DNA of 64,000 nucleotides, from the NCBI GenBank assembly GCA_026018925.1, contig JAKSZU010000004.1, positions 16,150,095 to 16,214,094 of the forward strand, given 5' to 3'. Position numbers and translations under genes: made by a program. The notes beneath the pieces were generated by a model that had not been told where the DNA came from, searched no databases, and saw only the letters and a program-made list of their open reading frames with translations. The DNA comes from Tupaia tana. Lineage: Eukaryota > Chordata > Mammalia > Scandentia > Tupaiidae. Positions 1 to 13,345 of the stretch are shown piece by piece; within the stretch, counting starts at the first letter, position 1; the number at the start of each line of letters is the position of its first letter.

Positions 1-3
1 GAG

Positions 4-58
<55 letters not shown>

Positions 59-100
59 GCAAGCACATGGGCCCTATGGCAAAAGTCTAAAAAAAAAAAC
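1..100 (+). mobile_element. SINE-B 3' end, cut by window start
   Basis: A perfect (TC)n tract of about 45 bp is followed by the family's usual 3' end, a 'gcaagcacatgggcccta' type segment and 'tggcaaaagtct' plus poly(A). The 5' part lies outside the window. Confidence 0.75.
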
Positions 101-103
101 AAA

Positions 104-335
104 AACACAGCCCAGCCACAGTGGCATAGGTGGTAGAGCACTGCTGCACGATGCTGGAGCCATATGAGGGCCCTGGGTTCAGTTCCCAAGTCAGCCTGAT
201 CAGGTTGGCTCTGCAGGCGTGCCTGTGATCCTGGCTAGCTAGAGGGCTGGTGGCTGTGGTGTGGGGTGACAGGACCTTGTCAGCGGTCCTATCTGTCTCT
301 CTTGCTCTCTCCTTTCTCTCTCTCAAACTTAATTT
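104..335 (+). mobile_element. Chimeric tRNA-7SL SINE
   Basis: A tRNA-like head has an A box near 'tggcataggtggtagagc' and a B box 'gggttcagttccc'. It is followed by a 7SL/Alu-like stretch ('ggcgtgcctgtgatcctgg') and a TC-rich end running into A-rich sequence. It shares its plan with the copies at 42593-42882 and 46432-46555. Such chimeras are reported from tree shrews (Tu SINEs); that assignment is from memory and unchecked. Confidence 0.6.
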
Positions 336-960
336 TAAAAAAATAGTGTATAAAATACACTTTTAATGTGTCCACATTGGGCTTTGAACAGGATGTGGTA
401 GGGAAATGTGGAGAAAACAGAGACGAATGGAACTTACACTGGTCTCTTCCCTATATGATGCCAAAACTCACCCCGGCGCCTCGCACCAAGGGGCGCAAAT
501 CCCTGAGAGGAAGCGCACGTCTCGCCTGTGGCCAGTAGGTGGCAGTCTTTTCTGGACTGCGGAGAAAGACTGGGCCGCTGGTCTAAGACTCCAGGTCAGA
601 GCTGTGGGAACCTTGGAAATGGCTGAGTGGCACAGCCTTGGTCCCCAGACGCAAAGCCAGGTCTAAAGTTCCGTCTGCCAGAGGAATGCTAGGCCTGCTG
701 GCGCTGCTCTGGCTCCCGTCCCTGTGGTTCCCTGAACCACTCAGCGGCTCTTGGTTTCTCCGCCTGTTGGAGGAGGTGACCCGACAGGTGATGGATCACT
801 CGGGCTCTTCCGGTGCTGACCGGCTCTGGCTCCGCGTCTTTCCTCTTAGCTGGTCTCTGTGAGTGTGACGGCAAGCGCCCGGCACTGCTGTATTTGCCAC
901 CTGCACACTGGCACTAGCTCTGTACCCAGCATGTGCTGGATCGACGTTTGTCAAGTATTC
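336..960. other. Unique intron sequence, no gene seen
   Basis: No repeat family or conserved exon was recognised here. Open frames are short and overlap on both strands, as expected in GC-rich non-coding DNA. Confidence 0.5.
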
Positions 961-964
961 ACTT

Positions 965-1070
965 GAATACTTGACACTTTCTCTCTCTCCAGCAAACACA
1001 TGTGCTCTATGGCAAAATACTAAAAACGAGAAATTGCAGCCCAGCCACAGTGACACAGGTCGCTGCTGCT
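965..1070 (+). mobile_element. SINE-B tail joined to chimeric SINE head
   Basis: A TC tract and 'caaacacatgtgctctatgg' tail are followed by 'gcagcccagccacagtgaca'. This is the same junction seen at 60-125, but only the first bases of the chimeric SINE remain. Confidence 0.5.
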
Positions 1071-1311
1071 CACCTTGACGGCCCCCCTCCGATCACACCC
1101 TCCTCCTCTTTCTCTCAGCCCTTCTTCCCCAGACCCCCTCCTCTCCCGGCCTCCTTCCATCGCTCTGGAAACCGTGGCTCAGTCTGTACATCTCTCTTCC
1201 TCCATCGGTCTCTTTGATGTCAACATTTTTCCTGCCGAACTTCATCTCCCATGGTTTCAATCACTTCTTATAATGGAAACAATAGCAATTACCCTTTTTT
1301 AAAAATCATAA

Positions 1312-1486
1312 ATAATTATTTCATTTAACTTTATTTATTAGTAGTAGTAGTATTTTCCAGTTTTATCAGAGAGAGACAGAGAGAGGGAGAGTGAGATAGC
1401 AAGCCACTGGGTCCAGGACTTGAACCACAGTCAGCCATGTGGGAGTCCAGTGCCTTTAACCACCGCACCACCTGCCAATCCTGCAG
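1312..1486 (-). mobile_element. SINE-A
   Basis: Read on the - strand it has the tRNA-like head (A-box region 'ggtggtggttaaagg'-like, B box 'ggttcaagtcc'), a TC-rich body and a TTTA/TAAA tail. Confidence 0.8.
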
Positions 1487-1494
1487 TTACCCTT

Positions 1495-1498
<4 letters not shown>

Positions 1499-1538
<40 letters not shown>
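1499..1538. repeat. (TG)n microsatellite
   Basis: An uninterrupted TG dinucleotide tract of about 38 bases, next to the A/T tail of a SINE-B. Confidence 0.95.
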
Positions 1539-1540
<2 letters not shown>

Positions 1541-1541
<1 letters not shown>

Positions 1542-1968
1542 CTTGAAAGGCTTTTGCTATAGGGCACATGAGCTTGTCAGAGAGACAGAAAATGAGAAAC
1601 CACTTCCCGGGGGGATGGTCACCCTGCCGCGATCCCTTCTCCTCCATTCTCTAGTCAGGATTTTGGGCACACACGCACACACACGCGCCCAGAGTGAGGT
1701 TTTTTTCTTAAGGATTATTTTATCTTCATTTATTTATGTTCATTTTAATTTGACCAGAGAGGGACAGAGTGAGAGAGAGAAAGTGAAAAGGCAAGCTGCC
1801 AGGTCTGGGACTCCAACCGCGGTTGCCATGTGGGAGTCCAGCACTCTCAGCCACCACACCACCTGCCGGCCCCCACACTGTGAGTTTCAAGCCACCAGGT
1901 CCGGGACTAGAACCGCAGTCGACTATGTGAGAGTCCAGCGACGTAGTCATTAGGCCTTCCGGTCCCAG
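1541..1968 (-). mobile_element. SINE-B split by nested SINE-A
   Basis: The antisense SINE-B tail begins at 'ggcttttgctatagggcaca' and its head ends near 1968. A complete antisense SINE-A (about 1702-1877, ending 'cacctgccggcccc') interrupts it after 'gcgcccagagtgagg', and B resumes at 'actgtgagtttcaagcc'. The A copy is therefore younger than this B copy. Confidence 0.75.
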
Positions 1969-2254
1969 TTACCGTTTACGTTACCACATACACACGCCGG
2001 TATGATCTTGTCTGTGCTTGTGCGGGTCTCACCACAAGCAGGCGAGGCAGGCATGGTCGTTCCCATTCTGCAGGTGAAGGTCAGGCCCATGTGTCTATTT
2101 GCCTTCTGAATATCTCCCCGAGTGTCACCAGTTCAGATAGTCCAGCTCCAGAGCTATCCTTCTCTGAGGTCCCAATCTCAGTGAAAATCACCCAGCCACC
2201 CAGGCTAAAATGTTGTGGTCATCATCATCTGCTTCTCATTTTCTTCATTTTTCT
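1969..2254. other. Unique sequence with possible old MIR trace
   Basis: 'cattctgcaggtgaagg' at about 2064 loosely resembles the MIR core. No gene was seen. Confidence 0.3.
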
Positions 2255-2432
2255 TTTTTTTTTTTTGAATTATTTATTTATTTAATTCCATTGGTTATTA
2301 TTTTTTAATTTGACCAGAGAGAGGCAGAGAGAGAGAGAAAGGGAGAGCAAGCTGCCAGGTCTGTAATTCAAACCGCAGTCAGCCATGTGGGAGTCCAGCA
2401 CCCTTAACCACCATGCCACCTGCCGGCCCCCT
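2255..2432 (-). mobile_element. SINE-A
   Basis: Antisense copy with an ATTT tail, 'aatttgaccagagagagg', a B-box complement near 2370 and the end 'cacctgccggcccc'. Confidence 0.8.
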
Positions 2433-4128
2433 CATGTTCAACTTCTAACAAGACCAGTCAGTCCTAACTCCGCAGTACCATTCAAATCTGCTCCCTCTCC
2501 ATCCTGTGCCCTCTGCTGTCAATCAGGGCTCTGGCCTCACTGGCCTGGCTCCAAGCCAATCCCCGTCTCTCTTGAGCAAGGGCACACACCCTATGACAAA
2601 AACCTTTAAAAAAATAAAATAAGGGAGATCTAAAAAATGAGTTGCATTAACTCATGCAGAAGGAAGAAGGGGTTTCATAACCAGATAGGAGAACAGCAAG
2701 AAAGACTTTGGGGGGGGGGGGGCAGACACCAGCAGGCCGCCTGTTACCTACTGCCAGGCAGGCAGAGGAGAGCGTCTGCAGGAGACCCGGGAGGCCCGGT
2801 GCGCTCCCACCTTCCCGGCGTGGTCCGGTTCCCTCTGCAATGCTGTGGCATCTGTGATTCCAAATCAGGACCCCACCTGAACAGGCAGGTGGGGGCTCGG
2901 GGAGAGCTGAGATTTCCAGGCTGAACTGAAAGGCCTGGGTGAAAGGGGCAGCCCGATGCAGTGGGAAGTGTTTCTGAGTGAAACAGGCTTTTCTGAACCA
3001 GGGAAAGTCACAGAGGACAGGGCCCTAGAAGGCCTGTCACCAGAGTGCCCACGAGTACGAAAGGGGTAGCACAGGGCATCCTCGATCTTCCACCTGAGCG
3101 CGTCCATGATTCTGCAACTGGGAAAACAGAATGCGACAAAACTGCTCTGTATGAGGCTTCAGGCCTGGGTCCTCTGCTGTACCCAGGGCTCTGGGGTTTG
3201 GCATGGAGAGGAGACCCCTCCCTCCCAGGCACAGGGCAGGTGCGGGTGGACCGGGAGTCTTGCTGTGCCTTTCTGCAGGTGGGTACACCAGCCAGCGTGT
3301 CCTCTCCTTCCTACTGAAGGACACTCTGAGGCCTGGCCTGGGAGTCAGATTCCCCCGCTCTTGTGCTGTTTGCAGCTGACGCGGTTCAGCAGTGAGCAGG
3401 GGGCGGAGTGAGTGTGCAACGCAGCCTGGGGCTGCTGGCTGTCTCTCCAGCCTGTGCCCTCTGAGACCAAGGCTCGGGGTTACTGTCAGTGCCAGCTTTC
3501 TGCCAAGGTTACTGATCACTCCCACATGTTCACTGCGGACCAGCGGATGTTTACTCGGAGGGAAGCAAGTGGCGTTTCCAGGAGCTGCAGGCAGTCTCTT
3601 GTGGACCCATCTGTGCGCTCTGCAGACCCGAGCACTGTGGCGGAAGGGCCATATCCGTCGCCTTTACATGGTCCTGGATCATAGGAAGTGTGGGCATTCG
3701 TGGAGCATCACGTGGTCCTGAGCTAACCAAGGCATCCGCGTCCTGGCTCCATAGACTCTCTCAAGTTGGCCATGGGAAAGGAGGGCTAGGGCCGCAGCGG
3801 TTCTGGGTTCTGGCTTTCCAGCTGGCGGGAGGGTCTGAGACGGGACTGGTCCTGCCACTGAGGGCAGACCACCGCCCTGGGGCCAGTGCAGACCTCCCCG
3901 GGGTCATCCACCACCAGGCTGGCAGTTTCTAGGACTCAAGTGGCTTTGGCCTACGGGGATGCAGAACCCAGTCCGGTCTTTTCCACATTTATGGAGCATG
4001 CCTGTGTGCCGGGGATGGTTTGGGGCTCCAGGTAAACAGAGATGTGTCAGATCTGCACAGAGTTCACACGCTGGTGGAGAGACACGTTACTGGATGGTAC
4101 CAGAATTCCATGGCAAAAAAACAGCACT
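2433..4128. other. Mostly unique ARMH1 intron DNA
   Basis: A G(12) run lies near 2710. An L2-like 3' end ('catgcctgtgtgccgggga' near 3990 to about 4090) was recognised. I looked for the ARMH1 exon that should precede 7806 and did not find a convincing one, so upstream exons probably lie outside the window. Confidence 0.45.
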
Positions 4129-4558
4129 TGGGGCCAGTAGGTGGTGCGGTAGTTAAGGCGCTGGAGTCCCACATGGGTGACCACAGTTCAAGTCCCAGAC
4201 CTGGCAACTTGCTTTCTCTCTCTCTGTGTATCTCTCTCTGATCAAATTAAAAACTAAATAAATACAGGGACCAGCACTTGGCGTAATGGCTATGTCGCTG
4301 GACTCCCATGTAATCGACCGCAGTTCAAGTATCAGACCCGGTGGCTTAGACTCATACCGGGCACATGTGTGTGAGTGCCCAGGATCCTGAGGGGAGAATG
4401 GAGAAGGGATTGTGGTGTGGCCATCCCCCCCGGGGGGGATTTCTTGCTTCGTGTCTCTGTCTCTCTCTTTCTGGTGAGCGCATGTGCCCTATAGCAAAAA
4501 TCTCTCCACAAAATAAATAAATATATAAATAAAGTTAAATAAATAATTCTTTTAAAAA
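4129..4558 (+). mobile_element. SINE-A with SINE-B inserted in its tail
   Basis: The A head starts 'ggggccagtaggtggtgcgg'. Its TAAA tail is interrupted at about 4266 by a complete SINE-B ('gggaccagcacttggcgtaa' to 'tagcaaaaatctctcc'), then resumes as 'aaataaataaatatataaat'. Here B is younger than A. Confidence 0.75.
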
Positions 4559-4710
4559 ATAGAAAGAAAGAAAGAAAGAAAAGAGAACAGCAGTCTGGAC
4601 TCAGAGATGCGGGACACTCCTATGTCTGTATCCTGAGTGGAAAGTGGAGGCAGGGGCAGCACAGGCCAAAAACAGCTTCCTGCAAGCTAACTTCTTAACA
4701 GATAGAAAGT

Positions 4711-4798
4711 TTGGGGGCCGGCGGGTGGCGTGGTGGTTAAGGGCACTAGATTCTCACATGTCCGACCACAGTTCGAGTCCTAGACCTGCCAGCTTGCG

Positions 4799-4831
<33 letters not shown>

Positions 4832-5004
4832 GGTCCCCCAGAGGGGATAGCCACACCAAAATCCCTTCTCCATTCTCCTCGTGTGATTTGGGGCATACAC
4901 ACACATGTGCCTGGCATGAAGTTCAGGCTGCCAGGTCTGGGGCTCGAACATGGTCAGCCAGGTGGTATTCCAGCACCTTAACCACTACATCACCTGCTGG
5001 CCCC
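4711..5004. mobile_element. Inverted SINE pair (A + / B -)
   Basis: A sense SINE-A head at 4711 runs into a (TC)n tract and then directly into an antisense SINE-B lacking its 3' tail, which ends 'cacctgctggcccc' at about 5004. The junction is at 'tctcggtccccc'. Confidence 0.65.
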
Positions 5005-5362
5005 AGATTTAAGCTTTTCGACCTCCTTCCCTCCTGCCGTTTTCAAGGTTTTTAAGACAGAGCTCAAGCATATTTGCTGGTTCAGGAAAGTGTGAGTGAG
5101 TAGGAGGGAGTGGGTAAGAGGGCCGCCTGGCACGGAGTCAGCATCCACCCTGACTCAGCGCTCGCTTTCCGTGTAAAACTGCACGCTTCTTCAAGTTCAC
5201 ATCCCTTTCTTCCAAAACCCTTTTCATGGCCTTTCCTGGCAGAGTGGCTGCAGCATGGAGCAGTCACCATCAGACTCGGAAAGGGGCAGTTAGTTGGGAG
5301 AGCAGCCAGCAGAGCTCGCTGTGTTCTGGTTTCTCTTAAGATTAAAAAATCTTTTGCCTCCA

Positions 5363-5795
5363 GGGCTTGCGGGTGGTATGCTGGTTAAGGCACTGGACAT
5401 TTCCACATGACCAACCACGGTTCAAGTCCTGAACCTGGTAGCTTGCTTTCTCACTTTTCTTCTCTCCGTGTGTCTGTCTTTCTCACATCTCACTTTCTCT
5501 GTGTCTCTAGCAAGCACATGTGCCCTATAGCATAAATCTCTTAAAAAGAAAAAAAAAAAAAAAAAAAAAGCCTAAATCCTGCAAGCCCATGGCCTGGTGG
5601 TTAAGGCAGCAAGATCCCACATGGGTGGCTGCCCAGTTCAAGTCCCAGACCCAGTGGCTTGAGAAACACACTTGTGTGTGCATGCCCAAAATCCTGATAG
5701 GAGAAATGGAGAAGGGATTGCACATGGCCACACTCTATTGGAGGGTTCTCTCTCTCTCTCTAATGATCATACGTGCTCTCTGGCAAATAAAAACA
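5363..5795 (+). mobile_element. Two sense SINEs in tandem
   Basis: The first (5363-5568) has an A-type head with a B-type tail ('caagcacatgtgccctatag') and poly(A). The second (about 5577-5795) is a diverged SINE-B whose tail 'tggcaaataaaaac' abuts the U5-like sequence. Confidence 0.65.
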
Positions 5796-5879
5796 ATTGG
5801 TTGCCAACTCATAAATATTCTTCTCCGTGGAAATTCCTAGTAAAAGGCAAGAGGCCACTGTGAAGAGAAGCCAGGCACA
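5796..5879 (-). pseudogene. Degenerate U5 snRNA copy (RNU5F-1 position)
   Basis: On the - strand, from 5879 leftwards, this reads as U5 snRNA: 'cctggcttctcttcac' (5' stem), an intact loop-1 core 'gccttttacta', 'atttccacggaga' and 'aaccaatt' at the start of the Sm site. The stem next to loop 1 is several bases shorter than in normal U5, and the sequence beyond the Sm site is replaced by the adjoining SINE, so the 3' stem-loop is missing. No clear PSE was seen 40-65 bp upstream. Its position about 20 kb upstream of KIF2C resembles human RNU5F-1 (from memory). It is most likely a pseudogene; a diverged expressed variant is less likely. Confidence 0.6.
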
Positions 5880-6010
5880 CCTGTTTTGTTGTCTTCTCAG
5901 ACATCGCTCATCCTCTAGTACGCGAGGTACCTTTGCACCTGCCGACAGAACTTCTTCCAGTGTAGAGAACTGTCCCACACAGATTCTCACCGGGTAAAAT
6001 CTCCTGACAA

Positions 6011-6455
6011 AGGGGGCCAGCAGGTGGCATGGGGATTAAGTGCTGGGTCCCACATGGCCGACTTTGCAGTTTGAGTCCCAGACCCAGTGACTTGAAAAAT
6101 ATGCCAGGTGGGGCCAGCAGGTGGCGTGGTGGTTAAGGTGCTGGACTCCCACATGGCCGACAATAGTTCAAGTCCTGGACCTCATGATTTGCTTCCTCAC
6201 TTTCCCTCTATCTCTCTTTCTCTGGTCAAATTCAAACAAACAAACAAACAAAAAGAGTGATAATAACAAATAAAAATTAAGTAAACAATTATTTAAACTT
6301 AGAAAAAAGAGAAAAATATACCAGGCACCTGTGCATGCCCAGAGTCCTGAGAGGAGAATGGCGAAGGGACGGTGGTGTGACTATCCCCCGTCAGGGTGGT
6401 TTCTCATCCTCCTTCTCTATCGCTGGCACGCACATACTCTATTCAGCAAAACTGA
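6011..6455 (+). mobile_element. SINE-B split by nested SINE-A with target duplication
   Basis: The B head (6011-6113) ends 'gaaaaatatgccaggt'. A full SINE-A (about 6114-6318) follows, then 'gaaaaatataccaggcacc' resumes B to about 6455. The repeated 'gaaaaatat(g/a)ccagg' is the target-site duplication of the A copy. Confidence 0.8.
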
Positions 6456-6749
6456 AAAACTGAGAAAAATCTGAGAAGGAAATAAAGGTTAATTATCATC
6501 ATTCAAGCAGGCGGTACTGGTAACGGTTCCCATGTGTTGGGGATGCAGGCGAACCGACAGGGCGACAAGAGCTTTCCGTAATCCACGTCCCCTTGGGGAC
6601 ACACAGGAGAGACAGGACACCACGCTTACGTCCCGGGGGGAGAGCGTGTCCGAGCCGTCCACCCCGCAGTAAGCAGGCGTGTCCAGTGTTCATACCGGTG
6701 CACGCCGCCTTCCCATCCTACTCACTCCCTGGCTGTCTGGTTCTTTTTT

Positions 6750-7077
6750 TTTTTGTTCTTTTTTTAAGAAAGATTTTGCTACAGGGCATGTGCACTTGCC
6801 AGATAGACAGAAAGTGGAAAATCACCCGCCCGGAGGAATGGCCACCCACCTCTTTTTTTTTTTTTTCTTCCCCAAAGGGTGCATACACTCACCAGAGAGA
6901 GAAAGAGAAATTACGCCTCCCTCCAGGGGGGATGGCCATGCCACAATCCCGTCCTCGTTCTCCTCTTGGGATTTTGGGCACACGCGCACATACACCCAGC
7001 ATGAGTTTTAGGATTTGAGCCACACTCAGCCATGTGGAAGTCCAGTGCCTTAACCACCACACCACCTGTTGGCACCA
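6750..7077 (-). mobile_element. Two overlapping antisense SINE-B copies
   Basis: A 5'-truncated antisense copy (about 6760-6850) is interrupted by the T-run and full antisense copy at 6855-7077, which ends 'accacctgttggcacc'. Confidence 0.65.
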
Positions 7078-8995
<1,918 letters not shown>

Positions 8996-9135
8996 CAGCT
9001 CCCGGAGTGGCAGGGAAGCCTGGAGGAGGAAGGAGCCTGGGGACAAGCGCGGGCCACTGCGCCTGGCCCTCCGCGGGGTGGAGGTGGGGCTGCCAGCGGC
9101 GGGCTGGGAAGAGCTCAATAAATGGTCTCGGTATC
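8996..9135 (+). terminator. ARMH1: ARMH1 3'UTR and poly(A) signal
   Basis: AATAAA lies at 9117-9122, about 120 bases after the stop. It is followed at once by a GT-rich downstream element ('gtatctgtgtgtgtgtgtt'). Confidence 0.85.
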
Positions 9136-9212
9136 TGTGTGTGTGTGTTGGGGGAAATCACATGAGAGCTACCCTGATAGGGTGGAGTACCTTTGTCACC
9201 AAGTTACAAAGC

Positions 9213-10322
9213 AGGTCCAGGGCTGGACTCCCATGTAGTCTACCGCAGTTCGAGTCCCGGACCCCGCAGCTTGAAATACGCTGGGCGCATATGCGTGTGT
9301 GCCCAAAATCCCAAGAAGAATGGAGGAGAAGGGTTTGCACATGGCCATCCCCCCTTTCTATCTGTCTCTCAGGAGAGTGCATACATTCTATAGCAAAAAA
9401 AAAAAAAACTTTCTAAAAAAAAAAAAAAGCAGGTTTCTTGCTTTCTCACTTTCCCCTCTAGTGCTCTGTCTCTGACAAAATTTAAAATAAATAAATAAAC
9501 AAACTTACGTAAAATAATTTTTTTTTAAAAAAAAGGGTTCATGGGACCAGCAGATGGCGTAATGGCTACATCTTTGGACTCCCATGTAGTCGACCGTGGT
9601 TCGAGTCCTGTACCTGGTGGCTTAAGCTCACGCCAGGCGCACGTGCGTACATGCCCAAGATCCTGAGAGGAGAACGGAGGAGAAGGGATTGCAGTATGGC
9701 CATCCCCCCTGGGGGGTGATTTCTCGCTTTTTGTCTCTCTGTCTCTCTCTTGTCTTTCTAGTGAGCACATGCACCCTATAGCAAAAAAACTCTCAAAAAA
9801 AATGAGTTCAGGACCACCCAAGGCCTTCATATTTAAAGTAGCAGATTTCACATGGTTCTATGGTTCAAATCCCAGTTCTAGCAGTTGAAAACACACCAGG
9901 CTTGTGTGTGTCGGTGCCTGAAATCCCTACAGGAAGAATGGAGAAGGGATTGCAGTACCACCACACGCCACTGGGGATGCTTTCTCCCTCTGCCTCTCTC
10001 TCTCTGGCAGGTGCACATGCCCCCTGGCAAATAAAAGGGGTGGGGGCAGCAGTCGGTGTAGTGGTTGTGGCAGTGGACTCCTATGTGGCTGACCATGGTT
10101 TGAGTCCCAGACTATTGGCTTAAAACTCACACCAGGCACGTACGTGTGTGTGTGCCCAAAATCCTGAAAGGAGAATAGAAGAGAAGGGATTATGGCGTGG
10201 CCATCCCCCCTGGGGATGGGGTGATTTCTCACTTTCTGTTTCTCTGTCTTTGTGTCTTAGGCAAGCAAGCATACTTGCCATATAGCAAAAACCTCTCTTA
10301 AAAAAAAAAAAAAAAAAAGAAG
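9213..10322 (+). mobile_element. Block of sense SINEs
   Basis: Contains SINE-B without its first bases (9213-9430), a SINE-A tail (9438-9530), full SINE-B (9542-9800), a diverged SINE-B (9808-10035) and another SINE-B (10043-10322). Each ends in a poly(A) or A-rich run. Confidence 0.7.
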
Positions 10323-10594
10323 AAAAGGCAGCTCCAAGACCCCCGGAGACTCAAAGGCACAGGCTGAATAGCCTCACCTCAGCTCCCCGGGGGCGCTGCA
10401 CGCTCTCCTGTCACACCCGCCTGGTTGATCTCGGACCCTCTTGCAGCTCCTTCTCATTCTCGTTTGCTGATTCCTCACTTTAACCCAACCTCTTTGAGTC
10501 TGTAGTGAGGCAGAACTCTGGTCTCGAGGCACTTCTCTATCTCCTTTTTTTTTATTTGCCAGAGAGTACACATAAAGGCCCCTCTCCTTTTTCT
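10323..10594. other. Unique intergenic sequence
   Basis: No gene or repeat was recognised. Confidence 0.4.
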
Positions 10595-11826
10595 TTTTGG
10601 AGAGGTGTGTCTGTATGTGTGTGTGTGTGCGCGCGCTATAGGGTACTTGTGCTTGGCAGAGAGACAGCGAGAAATCCCCCCCCCAGGGAGAATGGCAAGG
10701 GGGGATGGCCACACTGTAATCCCTTCTCCTCCATTCTCCTCTTGGGATCTTGGGCACGCACACACACGCACCCAGCGTAAGTTTAAGCCACTGGGTCCAG
10801 GACTCGAACCGCAGTTGGCCACATGGGAGTCCAGTGGCAGAGCCATTACACCAACTGCTAGTCTCTAAAGCCCCCTTTTTTCTTTTTCTTTTTTTTTTTT
10901 TAAGAGGTTTTTGCTATAGGGCACATGGGTTCACCAGAAAGACAGAGAGAGACAGAGAGACAGAAAGAGAGAAATCACCCCCCAGGGGGGATGGCCACGC
11001 CGCAATCCTTTCTCCTTTCTCCTCTCAGGATCTTGGGCACGCACGCACACACACCCGGCGTGAGTTTAAGCCACCGGGTCTGAGACTTGAACTGCGGTCG
11101 ACTACATGGGAGTCTAGCGACATAGCCATGATGTTAAATGCTGTTTCCAAAGCCCCCTTTTTTGAAAAAAGTTCAAGCTTGGAGTTATCTGTTCACAAGT
11201 TTTGTATTTTTAAAGATTTATTTAATTTTTTTTTCTTGTTTTGGAGAGGTTTTTGCTATAGGGCGCGTGCGCTCGCCAGACAGACAGAGAGAGACAGAGA
11301 GATAGAAAGCGAGAAATCACCCCCCAGGGGGGATGGCCACGCCGCAATCCCTTCTCCTCCATTCTCCTCTTGGGATCTTGGGCACGCACGCACACGCGCC
11401 CGGCGTGAGTTTAAGCCGCCGGGTCCGGGACTCGAACCGCGGTCGACTACATGGGAGTCCAGCGACATAGCCATTACGCTAACTGCTGGTCCCAAGATTT
11501 ATTTAATTTTATGTTATTTTATTTATTTTTATTTAGTTAATTTGACCAGAGAAGGACAGAATGAGAGAGAGAAAAAGAGAAAGTGAGACAGCAAACCACC
11601 AGGTCCAGGACTCGAACTGCGGTGGGCCATGTGGGAGTTCAGTGCCCTTAACCACCACGCCACCTGCTGGCCCCAATTATTATTTTAAATGCTGCTACAG
11701 GAAACATGTTCTCACCAGAGAGAGACAGAGAAATAGCAAGAAAGCAATCCACTAAGTTTAGGACTCGAACTGCGGTGGGCCATGTGGGAATCCAGTACCT
11801 TAACCACCCTGCCACATGCTGGCTTC
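10595..11826 (-). mobile_element. Block of antisense SINEs with nesting
   Basis: SINE-B copies at 10595-10865, 10888-11145 and 11233-11493, and SINE-A copies at 11210-11676 (split) and 11678-11826. The B copy at 11233 sits inside the tail of the A copy. The duplicated target 'aagatttatttaatttt' is present at 11213 and again at 11494. Confidence 0.75.
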
Positions 11827-11839
11827 AACTGTCCACAAG

Positions 11840-12045
11840 TTTTTAGGCCTTCCCAGCCCGTGCACCCTCCTTCACTCCGCTCCACACACTGGCCTCCCGC
11901 TCTGTTCCTGAAACAGACCAACTCTTGCCTTCGGGGTTTTGCATTAGCTGTTCCCTCTGCCTAGAATGTCACCAGAGAGCTGTCCACATAGCTGCTCCCT
12001 TCCCTCACCTCCCTGCAACTCCTTACACAAAAGTCACCGCTCTCT
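11840..12045 (+). repeat. L2 LINE remnant
   Basis: The text 'tgccttcggggttttgcatt' followed by 'agctgttccctctgcctaga' and 'atgtcacc' matches the familiar L2 block around 'CTGTTCCCTCTGCCTGGAATG'. Confidence 0.6.
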
Positions 12046-12705
12046 CTTTATTTTTAAGTTATTTGTTTTGCCTTATTTATTCATTATTTTTAGTTTGACC
12101 ATAGAGAGACACAGAGCGAGAAAGAGAAAGCAAGCCACCAAGTCCAGGACTTGAACCATGGTCAACCATGTGGGAGTGTCCAGCACCCTAACCACCACGC
12201 CACCTGCTGGTCCTTTTTTGTTGTTTAATTTGCTGTCGGGCACATGTGCTTGCCTGAGAGAGACAGAGAGAAAAAGTAAGAAATCACCACCCCCCAGAGG
12301 GGATGGAAATATGATCCCTTCTCCATTCGCCTCTCAGGATTTGGGGTTCACATCCACGCACACACACACCCCCAGCATGTTTGTTGGGCCTCTGGATCAT
12401 GGCATGACCGTCCCCCAGGGGGTGATTTCTTCCTTTCCGTCTCTGTCTCTCTGGCAAGTACCCATGCCCTATAGCAAAAATCTCTCCTAAAAAAAATTGT
12501 AGCGGGACCAGCAGGTGGCGTGGTGATTAAGGCGCTGGACACTCCCACATGGCCAACCATGGTTTGAGTCCTGGACCTGGTGGCTTGCTTTCTCACCTTC
12601 CCTCTTTCTCTCTCTCTGTCTCTCTGTGTGTGTCTCTCTGGTCAAATTCAAATTAAAAAATGAATGAATAAATAAAATTAATAAATAATTATTTTTTTAA
12701 ATTTG
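12045..12705. mobile_element. SINE cluster
   Basis: Antisense SINE-A (12045-12213), antisense SINE-B part (12214-12384), sense SINE-B 3' part (12396-12490) and sense SINE-A (12500-12705). The two B parts meet as an inverted pair. Confidence 0.65.
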
Positions 12706-12777
12706 TAGCATACACTCTTATTCTCTATGCTCATCACCCTTGCTCATTTTTCCCACAGCATTATCTTTTTTTTCTTT

Positions 12778-13096
12778 TTTAAGGTTTTTGCATAGGGCAT
12801 GTACGCTCACCAGAGAGACATAGAGAGACACAGCAGAAAAGTGAGAAATCACCTCCTAGAAGGGGATAGCCATGCTGTAATCCGTTCTCCTCCAATCCCC
12901 TCTCAAGATTTTGGGCATGCTGGGGCTGGCAGGTGGTGTGGTGATTAAGGGCACTGGACTTCCACATGGCTGACCGTGGTTCAAGTCCTGAACCTGGTGG
13001 CTCACTTTCTCTTTCTCTCTTTCTCTCTCACTCTGTCCCTCTCTCATCAAATTTAAATTAATTAATTAATTAATTATTAAAAATATTTTGGGCATG

Positions 13097-13127
<31 letters not shown>

Positions 13128-13220
13128 GGCATGATTTTCAAGCCACCAGGTCTGGGACTCAAACCGTGGTCAGTCTTATGGGGTTCGGTGCCTTAATTGC
13201 TCTGTCATCTGCGGGCCCCA
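12778..13220 (-). mobile_element. SINE-B split by sense SINE-A
   Basis: The antisense B (12778-12920 and 13087-13220, carrying a (CA)n tract) is interrupted by a sense A at 12922-13086. The target duplication 'attttgggcatgc' occurs on both sides. Confidence 0.8.
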
Positions 13221-13224
13221 TAGC

Positions 13225-13345
13225 ATTAGTTTATTTATGCTGTTTATTGTCTGTCTCTCCACTTGACTGTAAGCTCCACTAGAGCAGGGATTTGTTTACT
13301 GAAATATCCCAAACACAGGACAATACCTGGCATGCACGAATGCAG
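13225..13345 (+). repeat. L2 LINE 3' end remnant
   Basis: 'gactgtaagctccactagag' then 'cagggatttgtt' and 'acaatacctggcatg' follow the order of the L2 3' end. Confidence 0.7.

Noticed and set aside
1499..1538. Short regular repeats as CRISPR-like arrays
   Set aside because: These are simple microsatellites (TG, TC, AG, GGGA, TTTA) with no spacers, in a mammalian context.
10750..11586. 278-codon + strand open frame with repeated segments
   Set aside because: It is made of consecutive antisense SINE-B copies. The same peptide text recurs wherever that SINE lies in this orientation.
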